A stretch of DNA of 64,000 bases, taken from contig DDFJ01000003.1 in assembly GCA_002337125.1 (NCBI GenBank), positions 62,001 to 126,000 of the forward strand. Direction: 5' to 3'. Positions within the stretch are counted from its first letter, which is position 1, and every line of letters begins with the position of its first letter. The notes under the pieces are model-generated. The model did no database searches. It was not told the origin of the DNA and saw nothing but the letters and a program-made list of their open reading frames with translations. This DNA comes from Chitinophagaceae bacterium UBA1931 (GTDB lineage Bacteria; Bacteroidota; Bacteroidia; Chitinophagales; Chitinophagaceae). The position numbers and the translations under genes are program-made. Positions 8,306 to 17,166 of the stretch are shown here, in pieces.

Positions 8306-9268
8306 TCAGAAGATTCTGGAATCATCCACTCCCAGCGGATCTCCCATGGCATCAAGAAACTCCTTCCAGATGTTCCTGGTTATTTCAGCAGCGGGAAGTA
8401 TTTCATCCAGCAACGCACTTACCTGCCCTATTTCCAGCTCACCTTCTGCTAAATCGCCTTCAAACATTCCTTTTTTTGCCCTTGCCCTGCCCAACAATTG
8501 CAGCAGTTCTTCTTTTGCTGCACCACGCATTTCAGCTTCAGCTACCTTCTGGTAAAATTCATTTTTAATTAACCTTACCGGGGCCAGCTGTTTTAAAGAA
8601 AGAACGGTGTCGCCTTCATTACAATCAATCACTTTTTGTTTAAACTTTAAATGACTGCTCGCTTCTTCGCTTGCTACATAACGGCTTCCTATCTGCACGG
8701 CTTCTGCACCAAGAACCATTGCTGCCAGCATTTGTCTTCCTGTTGCAATACCTCCTGCTGCTATTACCGGAATAGATACTGCTTTCTTAACCGCCGGAAT
8801 CAGAACCATTGTTGTGGTTTCTTCCCTCCCGTTATGCCCGCCGGCTTCAAATCCTTCGGCTACCACTGCATCACATCCTGCTTCCTGTGCCTTCAGGGCA
8901 AACTTGCTGCTGCTCACCACATGCACCACAGTAATTCCATGCTGCTTTAGCATAGACGTATAAGTTTTTGGATTACCTGCGCTGGTAAAAACAATTTTTA
9001 CTCCCTCTTCTATAATAATGGAAAGATGTTTATCAATATCGGGATAAAGCATGGGCACATTTACAGCAAACGGTTTTGCTGTTGCAGCTTTGCACTTCTG
9101 AATATGTTCCTTCAGCACATCGGGGTACATACTGCCGCTGCCAATAATACCAAGCCCACCTGCATTACTAACGGCGCTGGCAAGCCGCCATCCGCTGGCC
9201 CAGATCATGCCTGCCTGGATAATGGGTTTTTCAATGCCAAATAGCTGTGTGATACGGTTACTGAACAT
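8306..9268 (-). CDS. Nitronate monooxygenase-like FMN oxidoreductase
   Basis: About 320 residues from the ATG at 9268, chosen because MFSNRITQLFGIEKPIIQAG matches the family N-terminus; the frame continues 18 codons upstream without family similarity. Motifs of the 2-nitropropane dioxygenase/NMO TIM barrel are present: PIIQAGM, SNAGGLGIIGSG, VVAEGFEAGGHNG (phosphate and His region), PVIAAGGIATGRQ and LGAEAVQIGSRY. The same fold includes FabK-type enoyl reductases, so the substrate is uncertain. A GT-heptad repeat tract lies just upstream (9291-9318). Confidence 0.8.
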   Translation of the reverse strand: MFSNRITQLFGIEKPIIQAGMIWASGWRLASAVSNAGGLGIIGSGSMYPDVLKEHIQKCKAATAKPFAVNVPMLYPDIDKHLSIIIEEGVKIVFTSAGNPKTYTSMLKQHGITVVHVVSSSKFALKAQEAGCDAVVAEGFEAGGHNGREETTTMVLIPAVKKAVSIPVIAAGGIATGRQMLAAMVLGAEAVQIGSRYVASEEASSHLKFKQKVIDCNEGDTVLSLKQLAPVRLIKNEFYQKVAEAEMRGAAKEELLQLLGRARAKKGMFEGDLAEGELEIGQVSALLDEILPAAEITRNIWKEFLDAMGDPLGVDDSRIF

Positions 9269-9290
9269 GGGAAAAAAATTAGTACCGTAA

Positions 9291-9318
9291 GTTAGAAGTT
9301 GTAAGTGATAAGTAAAAC
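9291..9318 (+). repeat. Degenerate heptad repeat, locus A
   Basis: Four contiguous 7-mers, each beginning with GT: GTTAGAA, GTTGTAA, GTGATAA, GTAAAAC. They lie between the 5' end of the NMO-like gene and the 3' end of the nucleotidyltransferase gene. Members differ in the inner bases but the 7-nt phase is exact. Similar tracts occur at four other intergenic places in this window. Confidence 0.6.
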
Positions 9319-9337
9319 ACAAACTTCAATCCTTTGC

Positions 9338-10330
9338 CTATCCCAAATCTATCTCTGTATTATCGCCAATGTTCAGGCTCCTGGTTTCACCTTTAATATC
9401 AGTATCGCTTCCAATCAGCGATTCTTCCAGTACGATATCAAACAAATCGGCATACGAACCAATAATCGATTCTTTAATGATGGAGTAATTAATAGTAGTA
9501 TTATCGCCTATGGCCACGTTGGGACCAACAATAGAATTTTTAATCGTGCAGTTTTTACCAATACTTACCGGTTCAACAATGATCACATTTTCAAAAACAT
9601 GATCGGGTGAAACAGAGGTGCCGAATTTTTTCAGCAAGGTAGAATTTGATTCAAGCAACGAATCTTTATTTCCGCAATCGAACCAGTTCAGTACTTTAAA
9701 CGATTTAAATTCTGCACCCATTTCAATCATGCACTGCAGCGCATCGGTTAAACTGTATTCGTCCCTGCTTTTCACACCTGCCTTAATATTCTGTTCAAGA
9801 CAGTCGAACAACATGTTTGTTTCAATTATTTTGTACACACCTACAAGTGCAAGGTTGCTTTTTGGAATCAATGGTTTTTCCACCACTTTCACCACCTTAT
9901 AGGCATCTGTTACTTCAGCAACACCAAAATTGCGTGGATCATCAACCCGTTTTACACCCAGCAGCGAAGATTTACTTTTCACCACTTCACTTACATCGTA
10001 TTCGCAAATGGTATCGCCTAAAACAATAATCATTTCATCGCCTGCAATATGTTCCTTCGTCAGTAATATCGCATGACCCAATCCCTGCCGTTCGTTCTGG
10101 GATACAAATGTGCTTTTAAGTTCCGGGAAATTTTCTTTTACATAATCGGTTATCTTATCGCCCAAATAACCAACAATAAAAACGAACTCCTCAACTCCTG
10201 CTTCCTTCAGCTGCTCAACAATAATGCTTAGAACCGTTTTACCTGCAATGGGAATGAGCGCCTTGGGTTGTGTATATGTATGTGGCCGCAGTTTGGTACC
10301 CGCACCTGCCACCGGGATAATTGCCTTCAT
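9338..10330 (-). CDS. Sugar-phosphate nucleotidyltransferase with beta-helix tail
   Basis: About 330 residues from the ATG at 10330 (a TTG two codons upstream is also open but less likely). The N-terminal nucleotidyltransferase domain shows the signature IIPVAGAGTKLRPHT with PKALIPIAGK (about 5-31), VLGDTI (metal-binding Asp) and VEKP. The C-terminal part (about 240-330) has hexapeptide-like rungs (IGKNCTIKNSIVGPNVAIGD), a left-handed beta-helix. The architecture resembles glucose-1-phosphate thymidylyl- or uridylyltransferases, so it should make an NDP-sugar for envelope polysaccharide. The exact sugar and nucleotide cannot be assigned. Confidence 0.82.
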   Translation of the reverse strand: MKAIIPVAGAGTKLRPHTYTQPKALIPIAGKTVLSIIVEQLKEAGVEEFVFIVGYLGDKITDYVKENFPELKSTFVSQNERQGLGHAILLTKEHIAGDEMIIVLGDTICEYDVSEVVKSKSSLLGVKRVDDPRNFGVAEVTDAYKVVKVVEKPLIPKSNLALVGVYKIIETNMLFDCLEQNIKAGVKSRDEYSLTDALQCMIEMGAEFKSFKVLNWFDCGNKDSLLESNSTLLKKFGTSVSPDHVFENVIIVEPVSIGKNCTIKNSIVGPNVAIGDNTTINYSIIKESIIGSYADLFDIVLEESLIGSDTDIKGETRSLNIGDNTEIDLG

Positions 10331-10461
10331 AATCAAACACTGGTCTTAAACCAAGGCGGCTAATGTAATACTTTTTATAATAACAGCTGGTTGTAAAAAG
10401 GGTAAGCTGTTTATAAAAAAACCTCCGTTAACATGGCTTACAACTTCACACAGCTTATTTT

Positions 10462-10479
10462 TGCGGCTCGAAAGCCGCA
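10462..10479 (+). other. Stable tetraloop hairpin in the glyA/nucleotidyltransferase gap
   Basis: TGCGGCT-CGAA-AGCCGCA: a 7-bp GC-rich stem with a 4-nt loop (TTCG on the minus strand, a stabilising tetraloop). It lies in the 281-nt gap between divergent genes, about 130 nt before glyA. On the minus strand it is followed by AAAATAAG rather than a real T-run, so it is not a clear terminator. The rest of the gap holds no convincing gene or promoter. Confidence 0.5.
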
Positions 10480-10611
10480 GGAATATTTTTGGGTTACCGG
10501 CAAAAGTAATTTTTTTAGCTTCTGTTGTGTCACTCACTTGTACTGCATCAGCAAATTCAGCAGCCCGGCTTCAGCATATCCAATCAACAAATAAACTAAT
10601 ATACTCTGCAC

Positions 10612-11892
10612 ATGCAAAAAGACACAACCATTTTCAACCTCATCAACCAGGAACTTCAACGTCAGCGTCACGGAATTGAACTCATTGCATCCGAAAACTT
10701 TACTTCTTTGCAGGTAATGCAGGCAATGGGCAGCGTGTTAACCAACAAATATGCTGAAGGCTACCCCGGCCGCCGCTATTATGGTGGTTGCGAAGTGGTT
10801 GACCAGGTGGAACAACTGGCCATCGACCGCCTTAAAGAAATCTTTGGTTGCGAATATGCCAACGTTCAGCCACACAGCGGTGCACAGGCAAATGCAGCTT
10901 TGTTAAGCTCTATTCTGCAGCCCGGTGATGATATTCTTGGTTTGGATTTAAGTATGGGTGGTCACCTTACACATGGCTCTGCTGTTAACTTCAGCGGTAA
11001 ATTATATAAACCTCATTTTTACGGTGTGGTGAAAGAAACCGGCATTGTTGATTATGAAATGCTGGAAGCAAAAGCAAGAGAAGTAAAACCGAAAGTAATT
11101 ATATGCGGTGCAAGTGCGTACAGCCGTGACTGGGATTATGCACGCATACGCAAAGTAGCCGATGAAGTTGGTGCGTTTGTTTGGTGCGATATGGCTCATC
11201 CTGCAGGTTTAATTGCAAAAGGCTTATTAAGCTCACCCTTCGATCATTGTCATTTTGTTACTTCAACTACGCATAAAACATTGCGTGGACCTCGTGGTGG
11301 TATTATTTTAATGAAGAAGGATTTTGAAAACCCGTTTGGATTAAAAGATCCAAAAGGAAACATCCGCCTGATGAGTAACCTTATTGACCTGGCAGTATTC
11401 CCCGGTCAGCAAGGTGGACCACTGGAGCATGTAATTGCAGCCAAAGCAGTTTCCTTCGGTGAAATTCTTACGGATGATTTTACCGTTTATGCAAAACAGG
11501 TGCAGTCAAATGCTCAGGCAATGGCCAAAGCTTTTGTAAGCAGGGATTATCATCTTATTTCAGGCGGTACCGATAACCATTTAATGCTGATTGATCTCCG
11601 CAATAAAAATATCAGCGGTAAAAAAGCCGAAGGTGTTTTAGGTAAAGCAGATATCACCACCAACAAAAACATGGTTCCGTTTGATGATAAAAGTGCATTT
11701 GTAACAAGTGGCATACGCACAGGTGTTGCTGCCATTACATCAAGAGGAATGAAAGAAGAGCATATGGAATTTGTTGTTGATGTAATTGACAGAAGTTTAA
11801 TGAATGCTGATGATGAAGCAATTCTTTCAGCTATCCGTAAAGAAGTAAATGCATTTATGGAACAGTTTCCGCTTTATCCTGAATTAGGATAA
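10612..11892 (+). CDS. glyA: Serine hydroxymethyltransferase
   Basis: 426 residues, the normal length. The enzyme interconverts serine and glycine while loading one-carbon units on tetrahydrofolate, in the cytoplasm. PLP-enzyme landmarks: ELIASENF near the N-terminus, YAEGYPGRRYYGGC (about 48-60), VQPHSGAQAN (about 85), WCDMAHPAGL, and the PLP lysine in STTHKTLRGPRGG (K about 222). Start at ATG 10612, with no SD sequence. A DUF4293 membrane gene follows after 49 nt, with a heptad repeat tract filling that gap. Confidence 0.97.
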   Translation: MQKDTTIFNLINQELQRQRHGIELIASENFTSLQVMQAMGSVLTNKYAEGYPGRRYYGGCEVVDQVEQLAIDRLKEIFGCEYANVQPHSGAQANAALLSSILQPGDDILGLDLSMGGHLTHGSAVNFSGKLYKPHFYGVVKETGIVDYEMLEAKAREVKPKVIICGASAYSRDWDYARIRKVADEVGAFVWCDMAHPAGLIAKGLLSSPFDHCHFVTSTTHKTLRGPRGGIILMKKDFENPFGLKDPKGNIRLMSNLIDLAVFPGQQGGPLEHVIAAKAVSFGEILTDDFTVYAKQVQSNAQAMAKAFVSRDYHLISGGTDNHLMLIDLRNKNISGKKAEGVLGKADITTNKNMVPFDDKSAFVTSGIRTGVAAITSRGMKEEHMEFVVDVIDRSLMNADDEAILSAIRKEVNAFMEQFPLYPELG

Positions 11893-11905
11893 GACGATTG
11901 AAGGT

Positions 11906-11940
11906 TTCGTAATTTTGATTTTTAACTTTTGACTTCATAC
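11906..11940 (-). repeat. Degenerate heptad repeat, locus B
   Basis: On the minus strand, five contiguous 7-mers: GTATGAA, GTCAAAA, GTTAAAA, ATCAAAA, TTACGAA. The phase is exact and the first three begin with GT, as at the other loci. They occupy the gap between glyA and the DUF4293 gene, ending at the ATG of the latter. Confidence 0.5.
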
Positions 11941-11941
11941 T

Positions 11942-12349
11942 ATGATCCAACGTATTCAAAGCATCTGGTTACTGCTGGCAGGCGCAGCTTCAATCGCAAC
12001 ATTGAAACTGTCGTTTTATTCAAATAACAATGGTAAAGTTGTGAATCCTGAATTAACAGGAAGTACAAGTTTCCTGATTTTGATTTTAGCAGTTGCTGTT
12101 GCGTTAACAGCGTTTATTGCAATCTTTCTTTACAAGAACAGGAAAAAACAAATGCAGGTTACCTTGCTTGGATTATTACTGCAGATTGTAACATTGGTGA
12201 TGTATTTTCTTCAGGTAAAAAATTATGAACCGGGCAATTTTACGTTAACGTCTGTTGTTTCATTTATAATTCCCGTGTTTTTTATTCTTGCCTGGCTTGG
12301 AATAAGAAAAGATGAGAAGCTGGTAAAAAGTATGGACAGGCTGAGATAA
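11942..12349 (+). CDS. DUF4293 family membrane protein
   Basis: 135 residues with four predicted membrane helices (about 8-25, 38-60, 68-90, 100-120) and a short positively charged tail. The N-terminus MIQRIQSIWLLLA is characteristic of the DUF4293 family, which is confined largely to Bacteroidota and has no known function. It is downstream of glyA in the same direction, possibly cotranscribed, and ends in a bidirectional terminator shared with uvrA. Confidence 0.85.
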   Translation: MIQRIQSIWLLLAGAASIATLKLSFYSNNNGKVVNPELTGSTSFLILILAVAVALTAFIAIFLYKNRKKQMQVTLLGLLLQIVTLVMYFLQVKNYEPGNFTLTSVVSFIIPVFFILAWLGIRKDEKLVKSMDRLR

Positions 12350-12370
12350 ATTTAAACAGTTACAAATAAT

Positions 12371-12403
12371 AAAGGGGCTGGCAGTTTCACTACCAGCCCC
12401 TTT
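12371..12403 (+). terminator. Bidirectional terminator between DUF4293 gene and uvrA
   Basis: A perfect 11-bp stem (AAAGGGGCTGG at 12371-12381, complement at 12393-12403), with an 11-nt loop and T-rich sequence on both outer sides. It serves the converging genes on either side. Confidence 0.85.
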
Positions 12404-12425
12404 AATTTATCAGACCTAATAAAAA

Positions 12426-15302
12426 TTATAAGAACTTCGCTGTTCTGCTGTTCTTATCTTTTTTTAACTGTTCAGGTGTTCCTTCAAAAACAAGATGCCC
12501 GCCACCATCACCTGCTTCGGGACCAAGATCAATTACCCAGTCGGCCCGTTTAATTACATCTGTATTATGTTCAATCACAAGAACCGAATGCCCTTTTTCA
12601 ATCAATGCATGAAAACTCCGCAGCAGTTTATTAATATCGTTAAAGTGCAAGCCAGTAGTTGGTTCATCAAAAATGAACAGTATGCTTCCCTGCCCGTTTC
12701 CTCTTCCAAGAAAAGATGCAAGCTTTACACGCTGTGCTTCACCACCACTCAATGTATCGCTGCTCTGCCCGAGTTTAATGTAACCAAGACCAACATCGTT
12801 CAACGGCATTAATTTACGCACCAGGTCTTTTTCATTCCTGAAGAAATCAATGGCTTCGTCCACACTCATCTCCAGTACATCATAAATACTTTTATCATTG
12901 TACTTCACATCAAGAACTTCTTCTTTAAAACGTTTGCCTCCACACACTTCGCAGGTTAAATGCACATCAGCAAGGAACTGCATTTCTACCACCTGTTCAC
13001 CCTCACCTTTGCAGGCATCACATCTTCCGCCATCCACGTTAAACGAAAAATGTTTTGGCTGAAATCCCCTGATCTTACTTAAAGGTTGGCTGGAAAACAA
13101 ATCCCTTATTTCATCATAAGCCTTGATATAAGTTACCGGGTTACTGCGGCTGCTTTTACCAATCGGATTCTGATCAACCATTTCAATCTGTGCAACAGAA
13201 TCTACATCACCACTGATTTGTTTATGCATTCCGGCTTTATCACCATACTCACCTTTCAATTTATTTAAAGCCGGGTAAAGAATATTTTTCACCAATGTTG
13301 TTTTACCACTGCCGCTCACTCCGCTTACAACGCACAATACATTCAATGGAAATTCAACGGTAATATTTTTCAGGTTATGTTGCCTTGCACCTTCCACTTT
13401 AATGCTGCGGTTCCATTTGCGTGGCTTACCAAAATCTTCAATCGTTAAATCGCCGCTTAAGTAACGGCCTGTCAAACTTTTTTTATTGCTGATGATATTA
13501 TCATAATCGCCTTCAGCAATTACTTCGCCACCCAAATGACTTGCCAGCGGTCCCATATCAATGATATGATCTGCTTCACGCATCATCATTTCATCATGCT
13601 CTACCACAACAACAGTATTGCCAAGATTGCGTAATTCTTTTAATACAGTAATAAGATTAGCTGTATCTCTCGGATGCAAACCAATGGAAGGTTCATCAAG
13701 AATATACAATGAATCGGTAAGATTACTTCCCAACGATCTGGTTAACTGAATACGCTGACTTTCGCCACCACTTAAACTGTTTGCCAAACGGTTTAATGTA
13801 AGATAGCCAAGCCCTACATGCAACAATGTTTGTATGCGGTTATGAATTTCAAGCAACACACGCTTTGCAACTTGTGCATCGTACTCACTGAGTTTTAATT
13901 GATCAAACCAAACTTTCAAATCTCTCACAGGCATCTGGCAGAGTTCACCAATATGTTTATCGCCCACTTTTACATACAAGGCTTCCTTGCGTAAACGATA
14001 CCCATCACATGCTGTACAGGTTGTACGTCCACGGTAGCGGCTCAATAAAACACGGTATTGTACTTTATATAAATTGGCTTCAACTTCTTTAAAGAAATCG
14101 CTGATACCATAAGCTGCACCAACACCTTTCCAGAGTTGCTGGTATTGTTCATCGGTTAAATCCATTACAGCTTTGTGAATAGGGAAACCGGCTTTGGGTG
14201 CAGTTTTCACAAACTGTTCCCTCCACCAACCCAGCTTCTCTCCCTTCCATGGAGCAACGGCACCTTCATACACACTTAAACTTTTATCAGGTATCACCAA
14301 ATCTTCATCAATACCCAATACCTGGCTGAAGCCTTCACAAACAGGACAGGCACCGTAAGGATTATTGAAAGAAAATAAATTGGGAACAGGTTCTTCAAAC
14401 TTAATCCCGTCCAGTTCAAACTTATTGCTGAAGTGAAGCAGCTCTTTTCCATCAACTTCAATAAACACTTCACCCTCACCTTCGTAAAAAGCAGTACCCA
14501 CACTATCACTGATGCGATGCAGATCATCTTCATCCGATTCGCTCATGTCCAAACCCTTTGAAACAAAACGATCAATCAGCACATAAACAACCTGGTTGGT
14601 TAAATCAGCTGAAATTATTTGTTTAAGTTCTTTATCACTTTTCTCCAGTAAATCTTCAATATGAATGGTTTCGTTTTCTTCCTTTGCCTTCTGGTTCTTT
14701 GCTTTTGTTTTTGCAACATAAATCCTTGTGAAACCTTTCTGCAGTAAAATATTCAGTTCTTCTTTTACACTTCGTTTTGCATGCAAAGGAAATTTTACAA
14801 GCAACAATATTTTTGCTCCTTCCTTGCAATTGATCACTGCTTTCACTACATCAGTTACATCATCTTTCTTCACTTCCCTTCCACTTACAGGCGAAATGGT
14901 TTTACCCACTCTTGCAAACAGCAAACGCAGGTAATCATAAATCTCCGTCATACTTCCAACGGTACTTCGTGGTGTGCGTGTAATAACTTTTTGCTCAATA
15001 GCAATAGCAGGACATAAACCTTTAATATAATCTACATCTGGTTTGTTCATGCGGTTGAGGAACTGGCGGGCGTATGCACTGAGACTTTCAGCATAACGAC
15101 GCTGACCTTCTGCATAAAGCGTATCAATGGTAAGCGATGATTTACCACTGCCCGAAACTCCGGTAACAACAATCAGTTTATTACGTGGAATATGAACAGA
15201 TACATTTTTAAGGTTATGAACCCTGGCTCCTTTAATGAAAATATCTTCTTTGCTCACAGCGGGTGACTGTTCGGTCAGTTGCAGTTTTGTTCCTTTGGCC
15301 AT
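12426..15302 (-). CDS. uvrA: UvrA family excinuclease ATPase
   Basis: About 958 residues from the ATG at 15302 (MAKGTKLQL). UvrA is the damage-sensing ABC ATPase of nucleotide excision repair. Both ATPase modules are intact: Walker A GVSGSGKSS (near residue 50) and GVSGSGKTT (near 660), with signatures LSGGESQR and LSGGEAQR. Zinc-binding cysteines occur as CPVC...CTAC and CDAC...CEVC. The segment KGLCPAIAIEQK differs from the canonical EGLSPAISIDQK, and DEPTTGLHFNDI is preceded by LFIF. Bacteroidota often carry more than one UvrA, so this may be a paralogue rather than the principal copy. It is a single gene ending at a shared terminator. Confidence 0.93.
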   Translation of the reverse strand: MAKGTKLQLTEQSPAVSKEDIFIKGARVHNLKNVSVHIPRNKLIVVTGVSGSGKSSLTIDTLYAEGQRRYAESLSAYARQFLNRMNKPDVDYIKGLCPAIAIEQKVITRTPRSTVGSMTEIYDYLRLLFARVGKTISPVSGREVKKDDVTDVVKAVINCKEGAKILLLVKFPLHAKRSVKEELNILLQKGFTRIYVAKTKAKNQKAKEENETIHIEDLLEKSDKELKQIISADLTNQVVYVLIDRFVSKGLDMSESDEDDLHRISDSVGTAFYEGEGEVFIEVDGKELLHFSNKFELDGIKFEEPVPNLFSFNNPYGACPVCEGFSQVLGIDEDLVIPDKSLSVYEGAVAPWKGEKLGWWREQFVKTAPKAGFPIHKAVMDLTDEQYQQLWKGVGAAYGISDFFKEVEANLYKVQYRVLLSRYRGRTTCTACDGYRLRKEALYVKVGDKHIGELCQMPVRDLKVWFDQLKLSEYDAQVAKRVLLEIHNRIQTLLHVGLGYLTLNRLANSLSGGESQRIQLTRSLGSNLTDSLYILDEPSIGLHPRDTANLITVLKELRNLGNTVVVVEHDEMMMREADHIIDMGPLASHLGGEVIAEGDYDNIISNKKSLTGRYLSGDLTIEDFGKPRKWNRSIKVEGARQHNLKNITVEFPLNVLCVVSGVSGSGKTTLVKNILYPALNKLKGEYGDKAGMHKQISGDVDSVAQIEMVDQNPIGKSSRSNPVTYIKAYDEIRDLFSSQPLSKIRGFQPKHFSFNVDGGRCDACKGEGEQVVEMQFLADVHLTCEVCGGKRFKEEVLDVKYNDKSIYDVLEMSVDEAIDFFRNEKDLVRKLMPLNDVGLGYIKLGQSSDTLSGGEAQRVKLASFLGRGNGQGSILFIFDEPTTGLHFNDINKLLRSFHALIEKGHSVLVIEHNTDVIKRADWVIDLGPEAGDGGGHLVFEGTPEQLKKDKNSRTAKFL

Positions 15303-15431
15303 AGAGAACAAATTTAGCTGATAATCAGATGTTCTTCTTTAACCTGCTACAAACAAACCTTTAGAATCAAAAAAAAATTCGGAATTTACGGAGGATAAGC
15401 TGCGTGGTAATACGTTAAATAAATACAAATG

Positions 15432-15462
15432 TTGTTTGAATGATTTATTTCTTTTAACTTTA
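15432..15462 (+). promoter_or_regulatory. Possible promoter of the ECF sigma gene
   Basis: TTG (15432-15434), a 20-nt spacer, and TAACTTTA (15455-15462), which fits the Bacteroidota pattern TTTG-N19-TANNTTTG with one mismatch in the -7 box. It lies 130 nt upstream of the start codon, in a 289-nt gap that holds nothing else recognisable. Confidence 0.35.
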
Positions 15463-15591
15463 TTTCTGAAATTCAATATTCAGAATCAGAAACCTAAATT
15501 CTTATCTGCCTATAGCGACAACTTCTACACAATTTTTCAGTTAAAAATTTTTACTGAATCCTTTATTGAAAACCATCAACTGTAGAAGCGT

Positions 15592-16173
15592 ATGCGCCTG
15601 TATCAACAATTTACAGATCAACAGCTGGTTCACCTCTTCAAAGACGGTGACGCTGAAGCTATGGAAACTCTTGTGCTCCGCCACAAAGACAAGTTGTTTA
15701 CTTCAATCATTCTATTGGTTAAAGACAAATACCTTGCCGAAGATTTATTCCAGGACATGTTTATTAAAATCATTGATACGGTTCGCAACAACCGTTACAC
15801 TGAAGAAGGTAAGTTTCTGCCCTGGGCAATGCGTATAGCACATAATCTTTGCGTGGATCATTTCCGCAAGATTAAGCGTACTCCCACAATTAAAACAAGT
15901 GACAACCACGATATTTTCGAAGTACTCAATTTCAGTAATGAAAATGCTGAGGAAAAGATGATGAAAAACCAGAGTTACGATCGCATCCGCCGGATGCTTG
16001 ATCTGTTACCCGAGGAACAGCGTGAAGTCATTGTCCTTCGTCATTATGCTGATCTGAGCTTCAAAGAAATTGCATCACTCACCAACTGCAGCATCAATAC
16101 TGCTCTTGGCCGTATGCGTTACGGGCTCATCAACATGCGTAAAATGATGATGGAAAAACAAATCGCACTGTAA
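15592..16173 (+). CDS. RNA polymerase sigma factor, ECF type
   Basis: 193 residues with region 2 (DAEAMETLVLRHKDKLF...AEDLFQDMFIKI, about 20-65, then FLPWAMRIAHNLCVDHFRK) and region 4 (DLLPEEQREVIVLRHYADLSFKEIASLT, about 137-165, a helix-turn-helix). No anti-sigma gene is adjacent: the next gene is convergent psuG. Orphan ECF factors like this are common in Bacteroidota; the signal sensed is unknown. Start at ATG 15592 (MRLYQQF), with GAAGCG before it. Confidence 0.92.
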   Translation: MRLYQQFTDQQLVHLFKDGDAEAMETLVLRHKDKLFTSIILLVKDKYLAEDLFQDMFIKIIDTVRNNRYTEEGKFLPWAMRIAHNLCVDHFRKIKRTPTIKTSDNHDIFEVLNFSNENAEEKMMKNQSYDRIRRMLDLLPEEQREVIVLRHYADLSFKEIASLTNCSINTALGRMRYGLINMRKMMMEKQIAL

Positions 16174-16203
16174 AAAAATTAGAGCAGAGAACCTGACAAA
16201 GCC

Positions 16204-16229
16204 AAATCCCCGCTGACTTGCGGGGATTT
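16204..16229 (+). terminator. Terminator between sigma gene and psuG
   Basis: A 10-bp stem AAATCCCCGC (16204-16213) with complement (16220-16229), loop TGACTT, followed by TTTATTTTTATA on the plus strand. It ends the sigma-factor transcript and may also serve psuG on the other strand. Confidence 0.85.
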
Positions 16230-16254
16230 TTATTTTTATATGATCTGTCAGAGA

Positions 16255-17166
16255 TTAAAGACGGGAAAATTCAACTGCAATCTGCGCACCAATCTTTGCA
16301 TTATTTTTTATTAATGCAATATTGGTTTCAAGACTTTCGCCTTTTGTGTGATTAGCGATGTATTGCAATAAAAACGGAGTGACTTCTTTTCCTGTTATTT
16401 TTTGTTCGTCAGCAGCACTCAATGCCTGTAAAATATGCTTTTCCATTTCTGCACTGTTAATTCCTTCAGCTGTTGGAACCGGGTTTGCAATAAGCACAGA
16501 ACCGTTTAATCCCAACTTCCATTTTGTTTGCAGCATTTCAGCTATTTCTTTTGCTGAATCTAAACGTAATGGCGAACGGTAGCCACTTTCACTTGAATAA
16601 AAACTTGGGAATGCATCCTGCCCGTAAGTAACAACAGGAATACCCAGCGTTTCGAGATATTCTAATGTGCGGCCAATATCTAATATTGATTTAACCCCTG
16701 CCGAAACAACAGCAACCGAAGTTTGTGCCATCTCCGTTAAATCAGCCGAAATATCCATACTGTTTTCTGCACCACGATGAACCCCGCCTGTTCCACCGGT
16801 AACAAATATTTTTATGCCTGCCATTGCAGCAATACGCATGGTTGCAGCAACAGTTGTTGCACCATATAAATTCTGACTGATGACATAAGGCATATCACGC
16901 AGACTTACTTTCCACACATTTTCTGCTTCACCAAAATATGCAAGTTCTTCGCTGCTCAAACCAACATGACATTTACCATTAAAAATGGCAATAGTTGCAG
17001 GTACTGCTCCATTTTCCCTTACGGTTTGCTCAACTGCTTTTGCAGTTTCAACATTTTTAGGGAAAGGCATTCCATGAGAAATTATGGTTGATTCTAAAGC
17101 AACAACAGGTTTACCATTGTTCAATGCATCAAGCACTTCAGGTTGTATCGTTAAAAATGAATTCAT
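16255..17166 (-). CDS. psuG: Pseudouridine-5'-phosphate glycosidase
   Basis: 303 residues, the usual length. PsuG cleaves the C-C glycosidic bond of pseudouridine 5'-phosphate, giving uracil and ribose 5-phosphate. Family motifs: VVALESTIISHGMPFP (about 21), NGAVPATIAIFNG (about 51), TVAATMRIAAMAGI, FVTGGTGGVHRGAE (about 120), DISADLTEM, VVTYGQDAFPSFYS and LIANPVP. It overlaps the upstream kinase gene by 4 nt (ATGA), so kinase and glycosidase form a complete two-step pseudouridine degradation operon, probably salvaging modified nucleoside from RNA turnover. Confidence 0.95.
   Translation of the reverse strand: MNSFLTIQPEVLDALNNGKPVVALESTIISHGMPFPKNVETAKAVEQTVRENGAVPATIAIFNGKCHVGLSSEELAYFGEAENVWKVSLRDMPYVISQNLYGATTVAATMRIAAMAGIKIFVTGGTGGVHRGAENSMDISADLTEMAQTSVAVVSAGVKSILDIGRTLEYLETLGIPVVTYGQDAFPSFYSSESGYRSPLRLDSAKEIAEMLQTKWKLGLNGSVLIANPVPTAEGINSAEMEKHILQALSAADEQKITGKEVTPFLLQYIANHTKGESLETNIALIKNNAKIGAQIAVEFSRL

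Noticed and set aside
10346..10537. Minus-strand open frame of 63 codons in the glyA gap
   Set aside because: No start context, no recognisable composition, and it crosses the GC hairpin at 10462.
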